DNA from: Perkinsus olseni
Lineage: Eukaryota; Perkinsozoa; Perkinsida
Length of the DNA stretch: 33,523 nucleotides
Assembly (NCBI GenBank): GCA_013115125.1
Contig: JABANN010000387.1
Location: 1-33,523, forward strand
Reading direction: 5' to 3'
Shown: one piece after another, positions 1-11,173 of the stretch
Numbering within the stretch: position 1 is the stretch's first letter
Layout of the letters: every line of letters starts with the position of its first letter
Translations under genes and position numbers: made by a program
Notes under the pieces: generated by a model
Told to the model about the DNA's origin: nothing
The model's database searches: none
What the model saw: only the letters and a program-made list of their open reading frames with translations

Positions 1-1588
1 CGGTTGTGGTTACACCATCCACAACTTCTATTCCTTCGGGTAATAGTGCCGTCCCTACTCGCCCACGCGCTCAGGGCATCCCTTGATGACGAGCACAACC
101 TCGACTAAGGGTTCGCGAAGGTTCAGACTTCTCTACAGCAAGCCCTGGTTGATAAACTTGATATGGACAACCCTGAACTTGACGCCGGTGAGGTCCCTCC
201 CTTGTAGGACGACGACCTATTCCAGGTGCCATCAGGGTCTTCGAAATCGCCTCTGGCCAGCCGCCATGGTCAGGCGACAAGCTGAGCCAGTAGGTGTACC
301 GCAAAGGCTAGCTTTGAAGTACCTTTGGTCAGCGGAGAATGATTCTCCTGGTCAGATCTAATCCGGACTATTTCCGAGTGCTACGAAATAGAGGTTCGGC
401 TTAGCTCACTTGTTTTGAGGAAGTCCTCAAAGAGTAAGGTATACTCGACTGTTTGTACCGTTCCCTATCAAGGATAGTATGGCTTGTTTCCAAGACTGGA
501 ATCTGAACTATTCTAGCGCTGGTTATTCATCAACTGCTGCTGCTTAGCAGCCCCCTGTGCACCAGGTCTCTTTCATGGCGAGCCCTGGATGAGCACAGAC
601 GCGATGGAAGATTCAGCATGGACCCAACATTGCCTCCAAGGAGAACGGAACTGAGACTTCCGGAACTCCAGGCCAGACGCTATGCAGCCCAAGTTCAAGT
701 CGGTCTCCTCTTATTTCTACCATGGAATCCGAACGACTCCTTTGACAATAAGGTCTTCCCTGATACGTCATTTATCGGGACTCCACACTGAAGCTCAACA
801 CTTCAAGTGCTGCTCATAATTCGATGGTGTAGCATCATTGCTGTTGATGCACTGGTATCTTGAAGCTCAAGAATGAGGCCAGTCAACAGGCCATCTTAGA
901 GCCTCTAAGATAGAATAGAATGATGCCATCGTATATCATACTTTTTGTAGATTCAATAGTGAGTTACTCTATTAAGGATTTCTAGAGTCTCGAGTAATAC
1001 CGATCCTCAGTCTTGCGAGGGAGGTATGTGATGGTACTAGCTTCCCTTGGCGAATGCGCTTGCCCTATATCAGACTGAGTCTCGTATGTACCTCTCGATT
1101 ACCATTGTTCTCTCATGTTTCTCTAAGGGACAGTCTTCCCCTTTGCTCTCTGTGCGCTCGCCTACTTATACGCACGCGCATAGCTTATCGCCCCTCAGCT
1201 TAGGCCAGAAGAGGCTTAGGAAAGCTTCCTAAGGCAGCGATCCTAAGAGACTCTGTGCTATTGTCTCTGTATTCCATCAGCAGTGGCTGGTTGGAAGGTT
1301 TACTTCGGCATGGACCGAGGGTTAGCATAAGCGAGAGATATCCAAACCCAATATCACTGTTGTGTTCTGATTCACGTTGACCCGTGAGACCGTCGGCGAG
1401 GATCCCCTCAAGGTGGGGAGAATCCTCACGTAAGGGCACTGGTTTTGCTCGAGGACACTCTCCCTCCCTCACATACGCACGAAGCGAGGTAAGAAATTCC
1501 TTCCCCGTGTGTTTTTACGCGCGTTAAAACGGTCGCATTCTTTCGACTCCGCCTTGCGTGAGTGACGCCAGTCTTCCAAATCGTCTAA
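1..1588. other. Intergenic sequence, no gene recognised
   Basis: No open frame here looks like a conserved protein on either strand, and I could not chain plausible exons across it. It is mixed-composition sequence without obvious tandem repeats. It could hold diverged repeat remnants or an untranslated leader of the gene that follows, but nothing visible supports a specific call. Confidence 0.5.
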
Positions 1589-2183
1589 GTGCTGAGAGGG
1601 ATCATGAGCAGTTCTCGGAAGGACCTGATCATCGGTAGTAGGAAGCGGGCAAGAGCTCGGTGGGGGCGCTGCGAGGGGTTCATTTCGAAATTACTAATTG
1701 CCCAAGGCCAGGGGAATCTTGACGGCGGTGGACTTGGTCTTCCTCGATCCTGTGCCGAGGCTTGGTGTTCCCGAGCACACTACAGTGGCCTGTTGGGCTC
1801 GAGAGGGCCCCAGCTGCTTTATTGTCGCGAAATATTTCATAATTTTAGGAATCGGCGGAATTTTCGTTCAAAAATTTTGTGCGGGTTGGTTGTGGGAGAC
1901 GGGAGCGCGAAGATGCGCCGATCGGCCAGGGGGTGGGCCTGAGGTGCCTCTGAAGGAGAGATCAGTCCGGGCTTCACATTAGTGCTCCGAGGGGCGCTAA
2001 TAGCTTATCCGTGCTGGATTATTTCAGCGTTAGGGCCTCGGAAACAGGGGTGTGACGCGGTGACGCTGTGGGGCTTCCGACCGTCCAGGCCGGAATCTCG
2101 CCGGACTGCCGGCGCACAGCGCACAACCTCGGCTCGAAGTCAGGAGTCGTTTGATGGGTTTGGATGGAGTTGATGGTGTGCAG
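1589..2183 (+). other. Probable 5' part of the first Mei2-like gene, exons unresolved
   Basis: The exon starting at 2184 opens inside a codon, so coding exons must lie upstream. An ATG at 1604 opens a basic frame beginning MSSSRKDL, and another frame runs through about 1698-1982, but I could not join either to the 2184 exon with confidence. The intron ending in CAG at 2181-2183 includes a B-box-like stretch near 2118-2140 (GGCTCGAAGTCAGG), like many introns in this window. Confidence 0.35.
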
Positions 2184-3197
2184 GTCTGAGTTCTCCGGCA
2201 TCTGCGGTGGCCATTTGCTCATACTTTGAGACCTTTGGAGACATCGAGGCTGTGGATCTGTCGGGGATGTTCAACTCGGAATCGTCGAAGCTCAGCGCTG
2301 TATATATTAAGTGAGTTTATACGAGCTCCGCGGATCGAACCGGGGTCGTTTCGAGGACAGCCGTGGCTTGTGCCGTTAGGACATTTGTCCGCAGATATTT
2401 CGACAGCCGGGCGCCTTTCCTGGCGATGAACCATTTGAAGGGCGTAAGCAGCTTTGCCCCGAAGGTAGTCGCCCTGCCACACATCATCCTGACTCCCTGC
2501 CATCTCCGCTCCAGGTGGTCGAGGTGGACCCGCTGGGAACAGGCAAGCCTGAGACAATCGACATCATTAATGTATCCTTACGAGCTAGCCCTCTCTCTTG
2601 CGAGTCGAGGGGCGAAGTTCACATTACTAATTTACGCTGGAAGGTTGGCGAGACTCTGAGTTGTTGCGAGAAGTTCGGTGACATGTAAGTGTCGCAACTT
2701 CCTCGCTGACCCCCCCCCTCGTTCGAGTTCGATCTCCCGCTCAGTGAATTGATCAACGATCATTCCCCGTCATCCTCCTCGGCCTCAGCGTACGCATTGG
2801 ACTTGGACAGCGTGGCAACAACAGTCACTTTCTACGACAGCCGGGCTGCGGACAATTTTCTAAGGGTACGCGGAGCAACCGGCAGATCTCCCGAGGGTGG
2901 TGGGAATCGCGCGTCTTTAAGGTGCTCCAATCGGTGAAGGACATGCGCCGCGCGTCGTGCAGTTTGGGCGAGGAGAAACCCTCGATAGAATCTACGGTAA
3001 GTGGGAGGGGCCGAGGCTCGAACCTGGGCCTTTCGATTATGGAATACGTATCATATCCGCTAGGACATAGTCGTTCTTATGTTTAGGAGAGGAGAGCTAC
3101 GGTACCCGTGCTGACTTCGGGGATGGTGAAGAGACCTTCAGGTGGGCGGCGACAAGTTGATGACCCAGCGTATTATGCAAATCCGCAGCCTTTTTAG
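2184..3197 (+). CDS. Short Mei2-like RRM protein (tandem paralogue, lacks C-terminal RRM; 5' end unresolved)
   Basis: Six exons chain in phase: 2184-2310, 2395-2443, 2515-2684, 2745-2865, 2922-2996 and 3087-3197, ending at TAG, for 216 visible residues. The first RRM-like unit reads SYFETFGDIEAVDL, then YFDSRAPFLAMNHLKG. The second reads CCEKFGDIELIN, then TVTFYDSRAADNFLR. FYDxRAA segments of this kind are typical of the paired N-terminal RRMs of Mei2-like proteins, which bind RNA in meiotic or developmental control in yeast and plants. The C-terminal tail ends DDPAYYANPQPF. The gene lies 14 bp before the ATG of a full-length paralogue sharing exon layout and intron phases, so the pair arose by tandem duplication. 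It lacks the Mei2 C-terminal RRM and is either a specialised short form or a degenerate copy. Introns are 56 to 90 bp; several carry antisense tRNA-like sequence. Confidence 0.7.
2311..2394 (-). repeat. Intron with antisense tRNA-like module
   Basis: This 84-bp intron of the short Mei2-like gene begins GTGAGT and ends GTCCGCAG. Read on the minus strand it holds an A-box-like GTCCTAACGGCACAAGCC and a B-box CCCCGGTTCGATCCGCGG, spaced as in a tRNA gene. The exon phase on both sides (AA|A giving Lys within the RRM) supports splicing. Confidence 0.65.
2997..3086 (-). repeat. Intron with antisense tRNA-like module
   Basis: This 90-bp GTAAGT...TTTAG intron carries, on the minus strand, GTCCTAGCGGATATGATACG and later GGCCCAGGTTCGAGCC, which resemble A and B boxes of a tRNA gene. 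It shares the ATGTCCTA(A/G)CGG start with the module in the 2311-2394 intron. Flanking exons stay in frame (EST, then ERRATVPV). Confidence 0.65.
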
Positions 3198-3211
3198 ATC
3201 TTGTTGCGAGC

Positions 3212-6200
3212 ATGTCGAGCATTCAGTCAGCAGCATTGCGAGATACTCTCCCGCTGCTGCACCACCCTTCAGAGCTGCAATCCCCGACTACCGAAGGCTT
3301 TACTGTGCAGCAAAGACTAGCAGACCTTTTCCGTCAGTACGACAGTTCGGTACACGCTCCCGCCAGCGACAGCGACTTGGCCGAGTATTCGGGAACTCCG
3401 CGAGACGCTAATAGAGTAACTCCAGCCAATGCCGCTGAGACTCTGGCCGTCATCATCGGTAGTCATCATCAGCGGGCTGCAGCGGGGAGCAGCAACAGTG
3501 CAGCCGCGAAGGAGGCGCGGGGCAAACTGGAAATTTCCCTGGCCGAGAAGGCGGCGTTGATGTGCGACACGGTTAGGGAGTGGGGCAAGCCCTTCAGCCC
3601 GCCCCAACCACCGCAAACGACGGTGGGGGAAGGAGGCCAACGGAGTGAAGATGGGGGCGTTGAGGAAATGCAAGATGTGCAAGTGGAGAAAGTTGGGATC
3701 TCCGCCGAACAAGAGGCTGCAACTGTATCGGATACTCCCGCAGTTGTTTCAGGTCGAACTGAGGAGACTCTCACGAGTGACAAGTGAGTCGACGTGCTTC
3801 GAACTCAAAGATACGTCTCGCACGCGAAAGATTCCGTGGTGTCCCTCAGGTCGCGACGAAGAGGTTCTTTCTGAGAGGATTGGCGCTCAGAGATGGTCAT
3901 CTGTCGATTACCCCATGGTTGCCGGATTGCTTTCGCTTTCGACGCCTTCGCCACGGGGGGTACTTTTCCTTAATGCCGTTAATCCCTCTGGAGGCTTGTA
4001 ATGGCGCGTGTCCTCGTTTTCACAAGCTCGTCGTAGCTTCATCTTTGTCTCACAAGTTGGCGAAATTCAGAGTTGCCGAATGGTGGATTCGAACCGGGCT
4101 CTCCTTAGTGTTACTGCATGGCGTCATCCCCTCGGCCTACAAGCACGTCCGCAGATCGCCAGCAGCAGCAGCAGCAGCAGCAGCGTCCGTCGATTACCTC
4201 TGAGATCAGCGAAAGAGGCGGTGGAACTGAAAATCCCGGCCCAATTCCGCACCGGACTGGCGGTGGAAGCGAGGAAGCGTCTATGGAGGCCCCAAGTCTC
4301 GTCTTCCCGCCATACCTCGCACTAGGTACTGCTACCTCGGAATCTTCGACCCCCCCCCCCCGCAGTGATGACCGATGCTCTCCACAGGTATCGGACGACC
4401 AGTCCCATTAAGCATTCTGGCTATGTACTTCGAATCATTCGGTGAGGCGGATTTTTTGGACTGCACCCGAATGCTCACGGAGTCGTCCGACCCCTACGCT
4501 ATCCGACTAAGGTGACGAAAACAACAACAACAACGCCTGGTTCTACTTCTAACACGGATGTTTGCCAGTTTCTTCGACCGCCGAGTGACCGAGCAAGTTT
4601 ATCAACGTCTGCGAGGGGCCTCAAGTGATGACCCACGGGTAAGAAGATCTTAGCCTTCGATGGAAGGGGTTATCTCCCCCTCGCTTCAGTGCGCCGCAAT
4701 CTCGCGCGCTGGGCGGTCATCACAGCTGGCCGCCGAGTCGGGCGGTGGAGCCCCTATGGAGATTATCGCAATTACTTCCTGTCTAATGGTCGATGCGAGG
4801 TGGGCCCTCCGGCGCTGGATGCACACGGCTCACATGCTTGTCAGGTCGTCAAGACTCCGCGCAGCTGCTGACCCGAGAGTCGTCGATGTAGAACTGCTTT
4901 GCTGGTCTCTGCCGGAAGCAGTTGATTGCTGTTCAGAATTCGGAGCGTTGTAAGTAGAATTGTTGGTCGTGGGATTTGAACTCGGGACCTTCGTCGTCGT
5001 CAGGGCATCGGCCAACGGTAGACCCGTGAGTAGACTAATTATGGAAGCTTCTGAACTTTGCCGAGAGGTTGAATTTCACGACAGTCGTGCGGCTGAGGCG
5101 TTCCGCAACGCAGTGAAAGTTCTTGAAGGAGGAGGAGGAGGAGGAGGAGGAACAGCAGAAAGCTCGAGTTTTCCCGGGAGCCGGGAGGAAGCGCCCCAGC
5201 CGCCGCCGCCACCACCACGACCACCACTAAGAACAGCAGCAGGACCTGCAGGTAGGTCCACTGAGACGATTGTAGCTGTTGGACTGTTGCTTTCAACAGC
5301 GGTTCGAGCTGAGCAGCAACCTCCTGCGACACCCCTTCCTACTATCCCGACGGAACCTTTAATTAGTGCACGTACGGAGCCAGGTGGTGGTGGTGGTGAT
5401 GATCTGCTAACGACGACGGCGGGTGTGTTGCAACAGCAACAGCAACAGCCACCGTCACCTCGTCCAACAACAACGACGCCGTGGGGTGAGTTCACTGAAA
5501 AATGGAGCTTCCTGGGTTTGAACTTGATACCTTCAGGTGAACGGTCGGCGACCACTCCTCCGGCACCAAGATATCTGACCAGCCAGGTTGCGAGATCCCT
5601 GGCCCGGTTTTATCGCGCAGTTGGTGTTAGCGATTACAGAGGAGCTGGTGAGGCCTCTTCAAGAGCTCTTGGGCGATTTCTATCGTCGTCTTACCGGTCT
5701 AGGAGTGCCTTCGTCTGCATCTTCGACTGCGATCCAAGCCGCTGCCCCCTCACCGCGAGCAGCAGCGGCATCCACGTCCCCAGTGGTAACCATCCCGGGA
5801 ATGGAAGAATCTCTGCACATTACGGAAGTTGAAGGCGGGCTTGCAGTAACAACAGTAGCTGACGATTTGTGAAAAGTGTGGTATGGAACATTCCTTTCAG
5901 AACCGTACCACAGTGATGGTTAGGAACATACCGCCAGCGTACACTAGTTCGAGGTTGTTGCAAGAGATTCTAGAGACCCTGTAAGAGTACCATCCGTCGC
6001 CCAACTCATAGCGGAAGTATACCAGTGGTGATACTTTGGTAGGTTGGAGCAAGCGGGCGAGGATGAACTGGCGGCAGTAAACGCTGCCGTCGGAGCGCCC
6101 TTCGGAATAGACTTCGTCTATCTGCCCTTTAATCTTAAGAATAGAGCCGGAGTAAGCAGGCCTCGTCGCAGCAGTCCTTCTCCTCACGTTCTTATCATCA

Positions 6201-6787
6201 TCATCAGGTAAGTTACGGTTTCGTAAATTTAACGACTCCTGAAGAATTGCTGATCTTCCACGAGAGATTCAACCAGCATGTTTGGAGATCGGGGACGAGC
6301 AGGGCTCACAATGGTGGAGAGCGAAGACCGTGCGAGATGTCAGCGGCCAGGTTGCAAGGACAACAGGCACTGGTAAGGTCCAACGTGCTAAGTTGATGAC
6401 CGATCGTAATTGTCGCTCGTGCATCAGATTGAAGCATTCGTGAATCGTCTCCATGCTAAGTCGGAGCATATTCCTCTGCAAGCTCGTCCTCTGATTTACG
6501 ATCCTCGGGTGGTCCTATCGGCAGCGTCATCATCGTCATCATCCGCAGCTGCGTTGCCACTACCCACAATACCCCGATCGTTCCATGGGCAACAGCAGCA
6601 GCAGCAACGCTCGCCCACAAGTTATCCCGGATTCTCCCCAGTACCACCTCCTTCTGCGGGGTCGTCCCCTACACGATCAACACCGTCACACCACCATCAC
6701 CATCGTTCTCCGACGCGGCTGTATGGTAGTGGCAGGTCGGCTAGAGGCGCCCCCCCTTCCCAACAGTCGCCACGACCACGCGAATAA
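3212..6787 (+). CDS. mei2: Mei2-like RNA-binding protein, complete
   Basis: Twelve exons chain in phase to 934 residues: 3212-3783, 3831-3997, 4155-4325, 4388-4511, 4569-4638, 4690-4949, 5022-5485, 5583-5845, 5901-5980, 6043-6151, 6208-6372 and 6428-6787. The C-terminal RRM is diagnostic of the Mei2 family: RTTVMVRNIPPAY, FVYLPFNLKNRAG, YGFVNLTTPEELL and AARLQGQQAL appear in order, ending in a Ser/Gln/Pro/His-rich tail. Upstream are two weaker RRM-like units (ILAMYFESFGEADFLD with RFFDRR; VEFHDSRAAEAF), a Gln run and Gly/Pro-rich linkers. Mei2 proteins bind RNA and act in meiosis and differentiation in yeast and plants; here only the family, not the role, is shown. The start ATG at 3212 has a long open frame after it. 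A further in-frame intron at about 5253-5300 is possible. The 3' half is much better supported than exons 2 and 3, which hold low-complexity sequence. Confidence 0.85.
3784..3830 (-). repeat. Short intron with a B-box-like remnant
   Basis: This 47-bp intron begins GTGAGTCG and ends GCGAAAG. It holds GTGCTTCGAACTCAAAG, the complement of a tRNA T-arm/B-box. No A box is visible, so this is a fragment at best. Confidence 0.4.
3998..4154 (-). repeat. Intron with antisense tRNA-like module
   Basis: This 157-bp intron ends GTCCGCAG, as does the tRNA-bearing intron at 2311-2394 in the paralogue. On the minus strand it contains TAGGCCGAGGGGATGACGCC and then CCCGGTTCGAATCCACC (about 4078-4143), a convincing A-box and B-box pair. 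The downstream exon begins with the Gln-rich run. Confidence 0.6.
4950..5021 (-). repeat. Intron with antisense tRNA-like module
   Basis: This 72-bp intron, GTAAGT...GGTAG, lies in the second RRM-like unit of the Mei2 gene at a phase-2 site shared with the paralogue (2685-2744). On the minus strand it reads GTTGGCCGATGCCCTGACG, then GGTCCCGAGTTCAAATCCC, again A-box-like and B-box-like. Most of the intron is module. Confidence 0.65.
5486..5582 (-). repeat. Intron with antisense tRNA-like module
   Basis: This 97-bp intron begins GTGAGT and ends GACCAG. On the minus strand it contains GAGTGGTCGCCGACCG and GGTATCAAGTTCAAACCC, a D-arm/A-box-like and a T-arm/B-box-like segment. Exon phase on either side is consistent with removal. 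Confidence 0.6.
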
Positions 6788-7132
6788 CGCGAAGTGGAGC
6801 TGGTTCTGTTATCTGTTACCCACTATGATGGCTAGAATCAGATTCCGCAACAGCAAAGACCTCTGCCTCATTCTCGTATCATATGGTCGTTGTTGTTCAA
6901 CTTCATCATCTGCCAACATTCTATGCAGATGATGATGATGATGACAGTTTAATTGTACTATGTTAATGATAATAATTAGGCTATTCCATTCTTATATCCA
7001 AGTGTAGGTTTTTACCCATTGGCCGTCAGTAGGAAGTCACCACACAACAGCAGGTGGCACAAGCTTCTCATCATCATGGGTAGAACGCACCGAGTGTAGA
7101 GGCAGCTGCTGCCAGCTGACGAGGTGGCACCT

Positions 7133-7168
<36 letters not shown>

Positions 7169-7973
7169 GCAGCCTGTATGTCGATGATTATCATTGCCAC
7201 TTCACCGGTCTAGACCCCTTGAGCTGGTGTTGTTGATGGATAATGATGATGACGATGATGATGATGATTTTGTATTGCGAGGTCTTGGTCGCTCATGATG
7301 ATAGAGAGAAAGTTTATCTAATGTTGGGTCGTCGTCGTACTACCCCTACTACTACTACTACTACCATCGGTGCTCATCCTGGTCATGGAAACGACTGCTG
7401 TTTCTGCGGTTATGATTCGGAACTCGCCACCACCACCACCACCATCACTACTACTAATCTGTTGACTGTTGACTGTTGACTGTAGGATGAATACGCAAAT
7501 TTGTAAAAAGTTCATCATTATTATTATTTGTAATACCGCAAGAGTCACCGTGTTGTCTCTTATCAGTGGTCGAACCCACCGCTGCCGCTACCATCACTGC
7601 TACTACTACTATTACTACCATCATCACCACAGTCTGTCCCTTCTTGGACATGCCGCAGTGTTGCTGGTTGTTCTCATAATCCTTGCTTTTCCACTACTTT
7701 TTGTGATACTGGTGAGTCTATCACCACATATCCTCCCTTACCATACACTCCCTTACGCGGTCTGTCTTACGACGTCTGACCTGTTAAAGAAGAGGAGAAA
7801 AGATCATCAACGAGGTTTTGGGTTGTCAATCAATCCACGGCTCCCTCTTGCCTCGAGTGTTAGTGCAGTAGGGGTGTATTCGTAGCAGTTTGTCGATTGT
7901 TAAAGCGTGAGGCATTCTCGTATGCGATTCAGCATGCTCCTCTCAGTTTTCGCCTCTTCCCCCTTTTCAGGGT
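6788..7973. other. Microsatellite-rich spacer between the Mei2-like and membrane-protein genes
   Basis: No credible gene. Trinucleotide runs dominate: GAT repeats at about 6926-6944 and 7241-7269, CAACAG/CAG at 7133-7174, CTA at about 7328-7366, CAC near 7430-7452, and three copies of GTTGACT at 7461-7482. A pyrimidine tract ending CCCTTTTCAG at 7961-7970 lies three bases before the next ATG and could be a splice acceptor for a leader. Confidence 0.7.
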
Positions 7974-9850
7974 ATGGCTCATTATCAACATCACCGCTCA
8001 TCGTCGTTGTTCTATATAGTAGCCTCTCAGGCTCTCACGGGCTTTGACACGCTCGCTATCGCGAGGAGTTGGCCTCCCGGCGTCCTGGCGCCTGACCTGC
8101 TCAACGCCCAAGCAGCACAGATGGCCGCCGTAACGGGTTCCCCGAACTCAGAGAAGTCAGTACGGGCACCGTCCGAGCCAGCACGCTCGCCTGAGCAACA
8201 GCTGCAACAACAGCAACAGCCGCAGCCATTACAGCGGTCAGAGCCGCCACTACAACAGCTGCAGGAATCAAACTTGCCGCTACAACAGGACCCGTCATTA
8301 TCGCTGCAGTGGGACCCGTCACAGCAACATCCTCAGCAACGACAACAGCAACAGCAGCAACAGGAGCCGTCGCTACAACAACAGCCTCAACATCAGCTGC
8401 AAGATCCGCCAGTAAAACAACCATCACAGCAACCGCTGGAGCCGTTCCTACAACAACCGTACCCACCACAGCCACAACAGCAATGGCTACCACAACGACA
8501 GCAGTTACAACAAGAAGGAGGACAGGCGGGAGAACGATATCCCACCACTGGCGGGATGGGCCCCCCACCCGCTGTAGCACCATCAGTACCGCCCCAGCCA
8601 CTTCAACAGCAGCCCATCCCAACGGCACCTAGTCCCCAGCAGCCTGCTCAGCTACAGCCACTGCTTAGTGCACAGCCATTAGTCAATCCAGCGAATTTTA
8701 ATAATGTAGCGTTACAGCGGAGCGAAGCGGAGGATACGCCGAAACCCGCGGCTGAGAATGATACTCGAGGTGGTGAGTTGTTGTTGTTGACATCGGAAAC
8801 GGATCGAACGGGGTTCTGATTTCAGGTGATAATGAGAAAGCGAAGCTAGCCGGTGCTGGCCGTGGTACCTTCTCTTGGTGGTCTTGGCTGCTGATAGTGA
8901 TACTGATCGCCCTTGCCCTCGGGGGCCTTCTCTATTACACTGACTATATGTATCATAACCAACACTACGGCGGTATGCCGAACAAGGTCCTGGGCCTTGT
9001 TGTCTCCGTCGACCTGCGGACTAAGCTAGACCGCTCCTACTATGTGACGGTGCAGTGCGGCAAAGACGAGGAGACGGTGCTTGAAACCTCAGCACGCGGT
9101 GCCTCTGGGGCCATTCATTGGAACGCTCCCTTCCGCTACAGCCTGAGGCCCGAGAAAGCTCGCGATTTGCCCCTGCGAAAAAGCGTTGTGAAAGTTACTC
9201 TTTACCAGAGCAGCGATGAGGGGGCGAAATCCCTGGGCAGCGGGGAGATCTCCTGCAACAACCTCAAGGACGTCCGAATGACCGGCGGAGCGATGGAGAC
9301 TTTCAACGTGAACATCTCGCGTTTCGGCATGGTGACCGTGAAAGCCGGCCTTGGCTTCAGTGGCTGGTCCGAGCAGAAACTCGACAGACTTCATGCGAGC
9401 TGGCGAAAGAAACGATCGGAAGTGTCCTTCTGGACCAGACTGCTTCTAGCACCAGCAGAGGCAGTGCTGTTGATACTGAAGGGCGTCGAGGGTATCACTC
9501 ACCTTCACAACGTCATTCTCTCCACCTACGACCTCTTCTGCGCTGCCACTATCGCCATGCTCACTCTACCGTTCCTACTCAACTATGTCGGACTGAGCAT
9601 GTTCGACAAGTTGAAGTTCAAGGAACTGCGATGGACGTGGGCTACTTACAGCAGCCTTTCCGGGACGGGTGTCCTGCTCTGGCGAGTCCTAGGCACCTTT
9701 CCTGCCTTCTCCCATCTCGCCCTCTACGGTGGCCTTGGCCTGCTTGCCCTCCTCTTCATGTTGGCTGATTTCCGCGGAGAGTCCGGTTCCGGTGTCGTAT
9801 CTCGGGCAGTTGGTAAGGTCGCTGGCTGGTTCGGTGGGCTGCGTTCTTGA
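7974..9850 (+). CDS. Gln/Pro-rich membrane protein with a C2-like domain
   Basis: Two exons, 7974-8772 and 8826-9850, join in phase (G|GT) to 607 residues. The first about 260 residues are low complexity, dominated by Gln and Pro. A hydrophobic segment around residues 285-305 (LLIVILIALALGGLLYY) is followed by a region resembling a C2 fold: VLGLVVSVDLRTKLDRSYYV, VVKVTLYQS and SLGSGEISCNNL, the usual alternation for a membrane-binding beta sandwich. The C-terminal half has several further hydrophobic stretches (TIAMLTLPFLLNYVGL, LYGGLGLLALLFMLADF). This suggests a multi-pass membrane protein with its C2-like part between the first and later membrane segments. I do not recognise a named family. 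The exon 2 codon pattern is strong; the polyGln exon is less certain. Confidence 0.75.
8773..8825 (-). repeat. 53-bp intron with a B-box-like remnant
   Basis: GTGAGT...TTTCAG intron of the C2-like membrane protein gene. It contains ACGGATCGAACGGGG, the complement of a B-box-like CCCCGTTCGATCCGT. Only the T-arm half is recognisable. Confidence 0.5.
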
Positions 9851-10169
9851 GAAGCCCCTTTGCTGCACATTATGTCGTACCATGATTCGCGCTGTGCTGT
9901 CCGACGGAAATCGACTTGAGCTCCCTGGGGGTCTTCCGTAGACTGCTGCCTCCTCGAGATTTCAGTAAAGCTTTCACGATTCAATTTAACCTGTAGAAGC
10001 TTGACGAGTCTGAGAGCGCTTAACTTAGAAGAGATCTGCTGCACACCCGGACTTTGTGTGTGTCTTAGTCCAACCTCAATTCCCCAGGCTCTTGCTGATA
10101 TGCACAGTTAGGGACCCGGACTGATTCCGCGCCGCCGCCGCCGCCGACGTCTTCGCCTCAGCCATTACT
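9851..10169. other. Spacer between two plus-strand genes
   Basis: No gene is visible. A GCC-repeat run (about 10130-10144) lies 25 bp before the next start codon. The stretch presumably holds the 3' untranslated region of the membrane protein gene and the promoter or leader of the secreted protein gene, but I see no definite signal for either. Confidence 0.5.
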
Positions 10170-11130
10170 ATGTTTGTTATAATACCCGTATTTGCCCTAT
10201 CGCTCTTGCCAGCCCCTGCCGCCCTTGAAAGAAAGCCTGCCGGTCTGAGCTTTGCTGAACCAGTGGTGACAGAAGTGAAGGCGAAGACCTCACTGTTGCA
10301 GTACGAAGGGTTGTTATCTACTCATTCATTCGCTTGCAACTAAGGTTACAGCCAGTGGCTATGCGCGGGTCTCCTTCTCGCCCCTTTCTGCGCTCAGTCT
10401 AGCTGATAGAACAGTGATGCTTGTGATACATCACCGATCGCCACACAGTTGCAGACGTCGTCAAGTGACTGAAATAGTTTGACTATTCTCGCTTCCCCAT
10501 CTCTCGGGCAGTGACGGCAGTCCTGCGCTTCATCATAGCCGAAACTCTTCCCTTCAGGCACTTCCTCCAGCGCGCCCCGCCACCACCGGACGACGGCACC
10601 TTCGACCCGCGATCGGGTCTGCCCGTTGTCACCACTTCAGAAAAATCAAGCAGGTAAGATTTCCTACTGCACTCGGCCCTCTGTGAGGTGCCTCCTCAGA
10701 GAAAGCCAACCCTCTTTTGTGGCGACGAACGAAGATTCCGATCCAAGGGACGATAGCGTAGGCACCCCCGGGCGTGCGGTTTCCGCCAAGTCCGGATGAC
10801 CTTCAGTTTCCTCATCCACCCTCGGAAATATTTAACTCACCTGATTTGAAGGAGAAGCAGGAGGACGTCGACGCCGATGCAGGAAGGCTGGATGATGAGA
10901 GCACAGTGTTCGCCAAGTACGTCTCCTACCGTTGTTCCTACCTATACTTTTTTCCGATGGTTCACTGGAAAGCTTCTCCTACGTGCCGAATCGATTTTTC
11001 TGTCCTCAGTGACTCGCGCGGTGTCGCCTGGGCCCTCCGGCACTCCGAGATGGATAACGATAGGAAGCAGATGAACAGTATAATAAACCGCAGGATGTAC
11101 CGCGACCCGAAGAGAGCTGCTGAGGGGTGA
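10170..11130 (+). CDS. Small predicted secreted protein, 171 residues
   Basis: Five exons chain in phase: 10170-10300, 10558-10653, 10700-10757, 10807-10916 and 11010-11130, ending at TGA. The N-terminus MFVIIPVFALSLLPAPAA is a typical cleaved signal peptide. The mature part is hydrophilic and acidic, with FDPRSGLPVV and a basic C-terminal segment MNSIINRRMYRDPKR. No family is recognised. All junctions are GT-AG; introns are 257, 46, 49 and 93 bp. An alternative last junction at the GG|GTGAGC just before the stop would lead towards further exons at 11174-11566, but the phase does not fit unless the G run there is one base shorter. Likely a lineage-specific exported or surface protein. Confidence 0.65.
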
Positions 11131-11173
11131 GCGTCCCCTGCGCTTAAGCTCGTGTAATTACGTTTTGTCGCAG

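Noticed and set aside
1-1588. Retroelement fragments in the gene-free left end
   Set aside because: No reverse transcriptase, integrase or terminal repeat motif could be recognised.
7012-7885. Several repetitive open frames, including a hydrophobic one
   Set aside because: Driven by trinucleotide microsatellites; no conserved motif.
8101-8632. Long open frames in other frames across the CAA/CAG-rich exon, Val/Ala-rich or Thr-rich
   Set aside because: Produced by the Gln/Pro repeat of the real coding frame on the plus strand.
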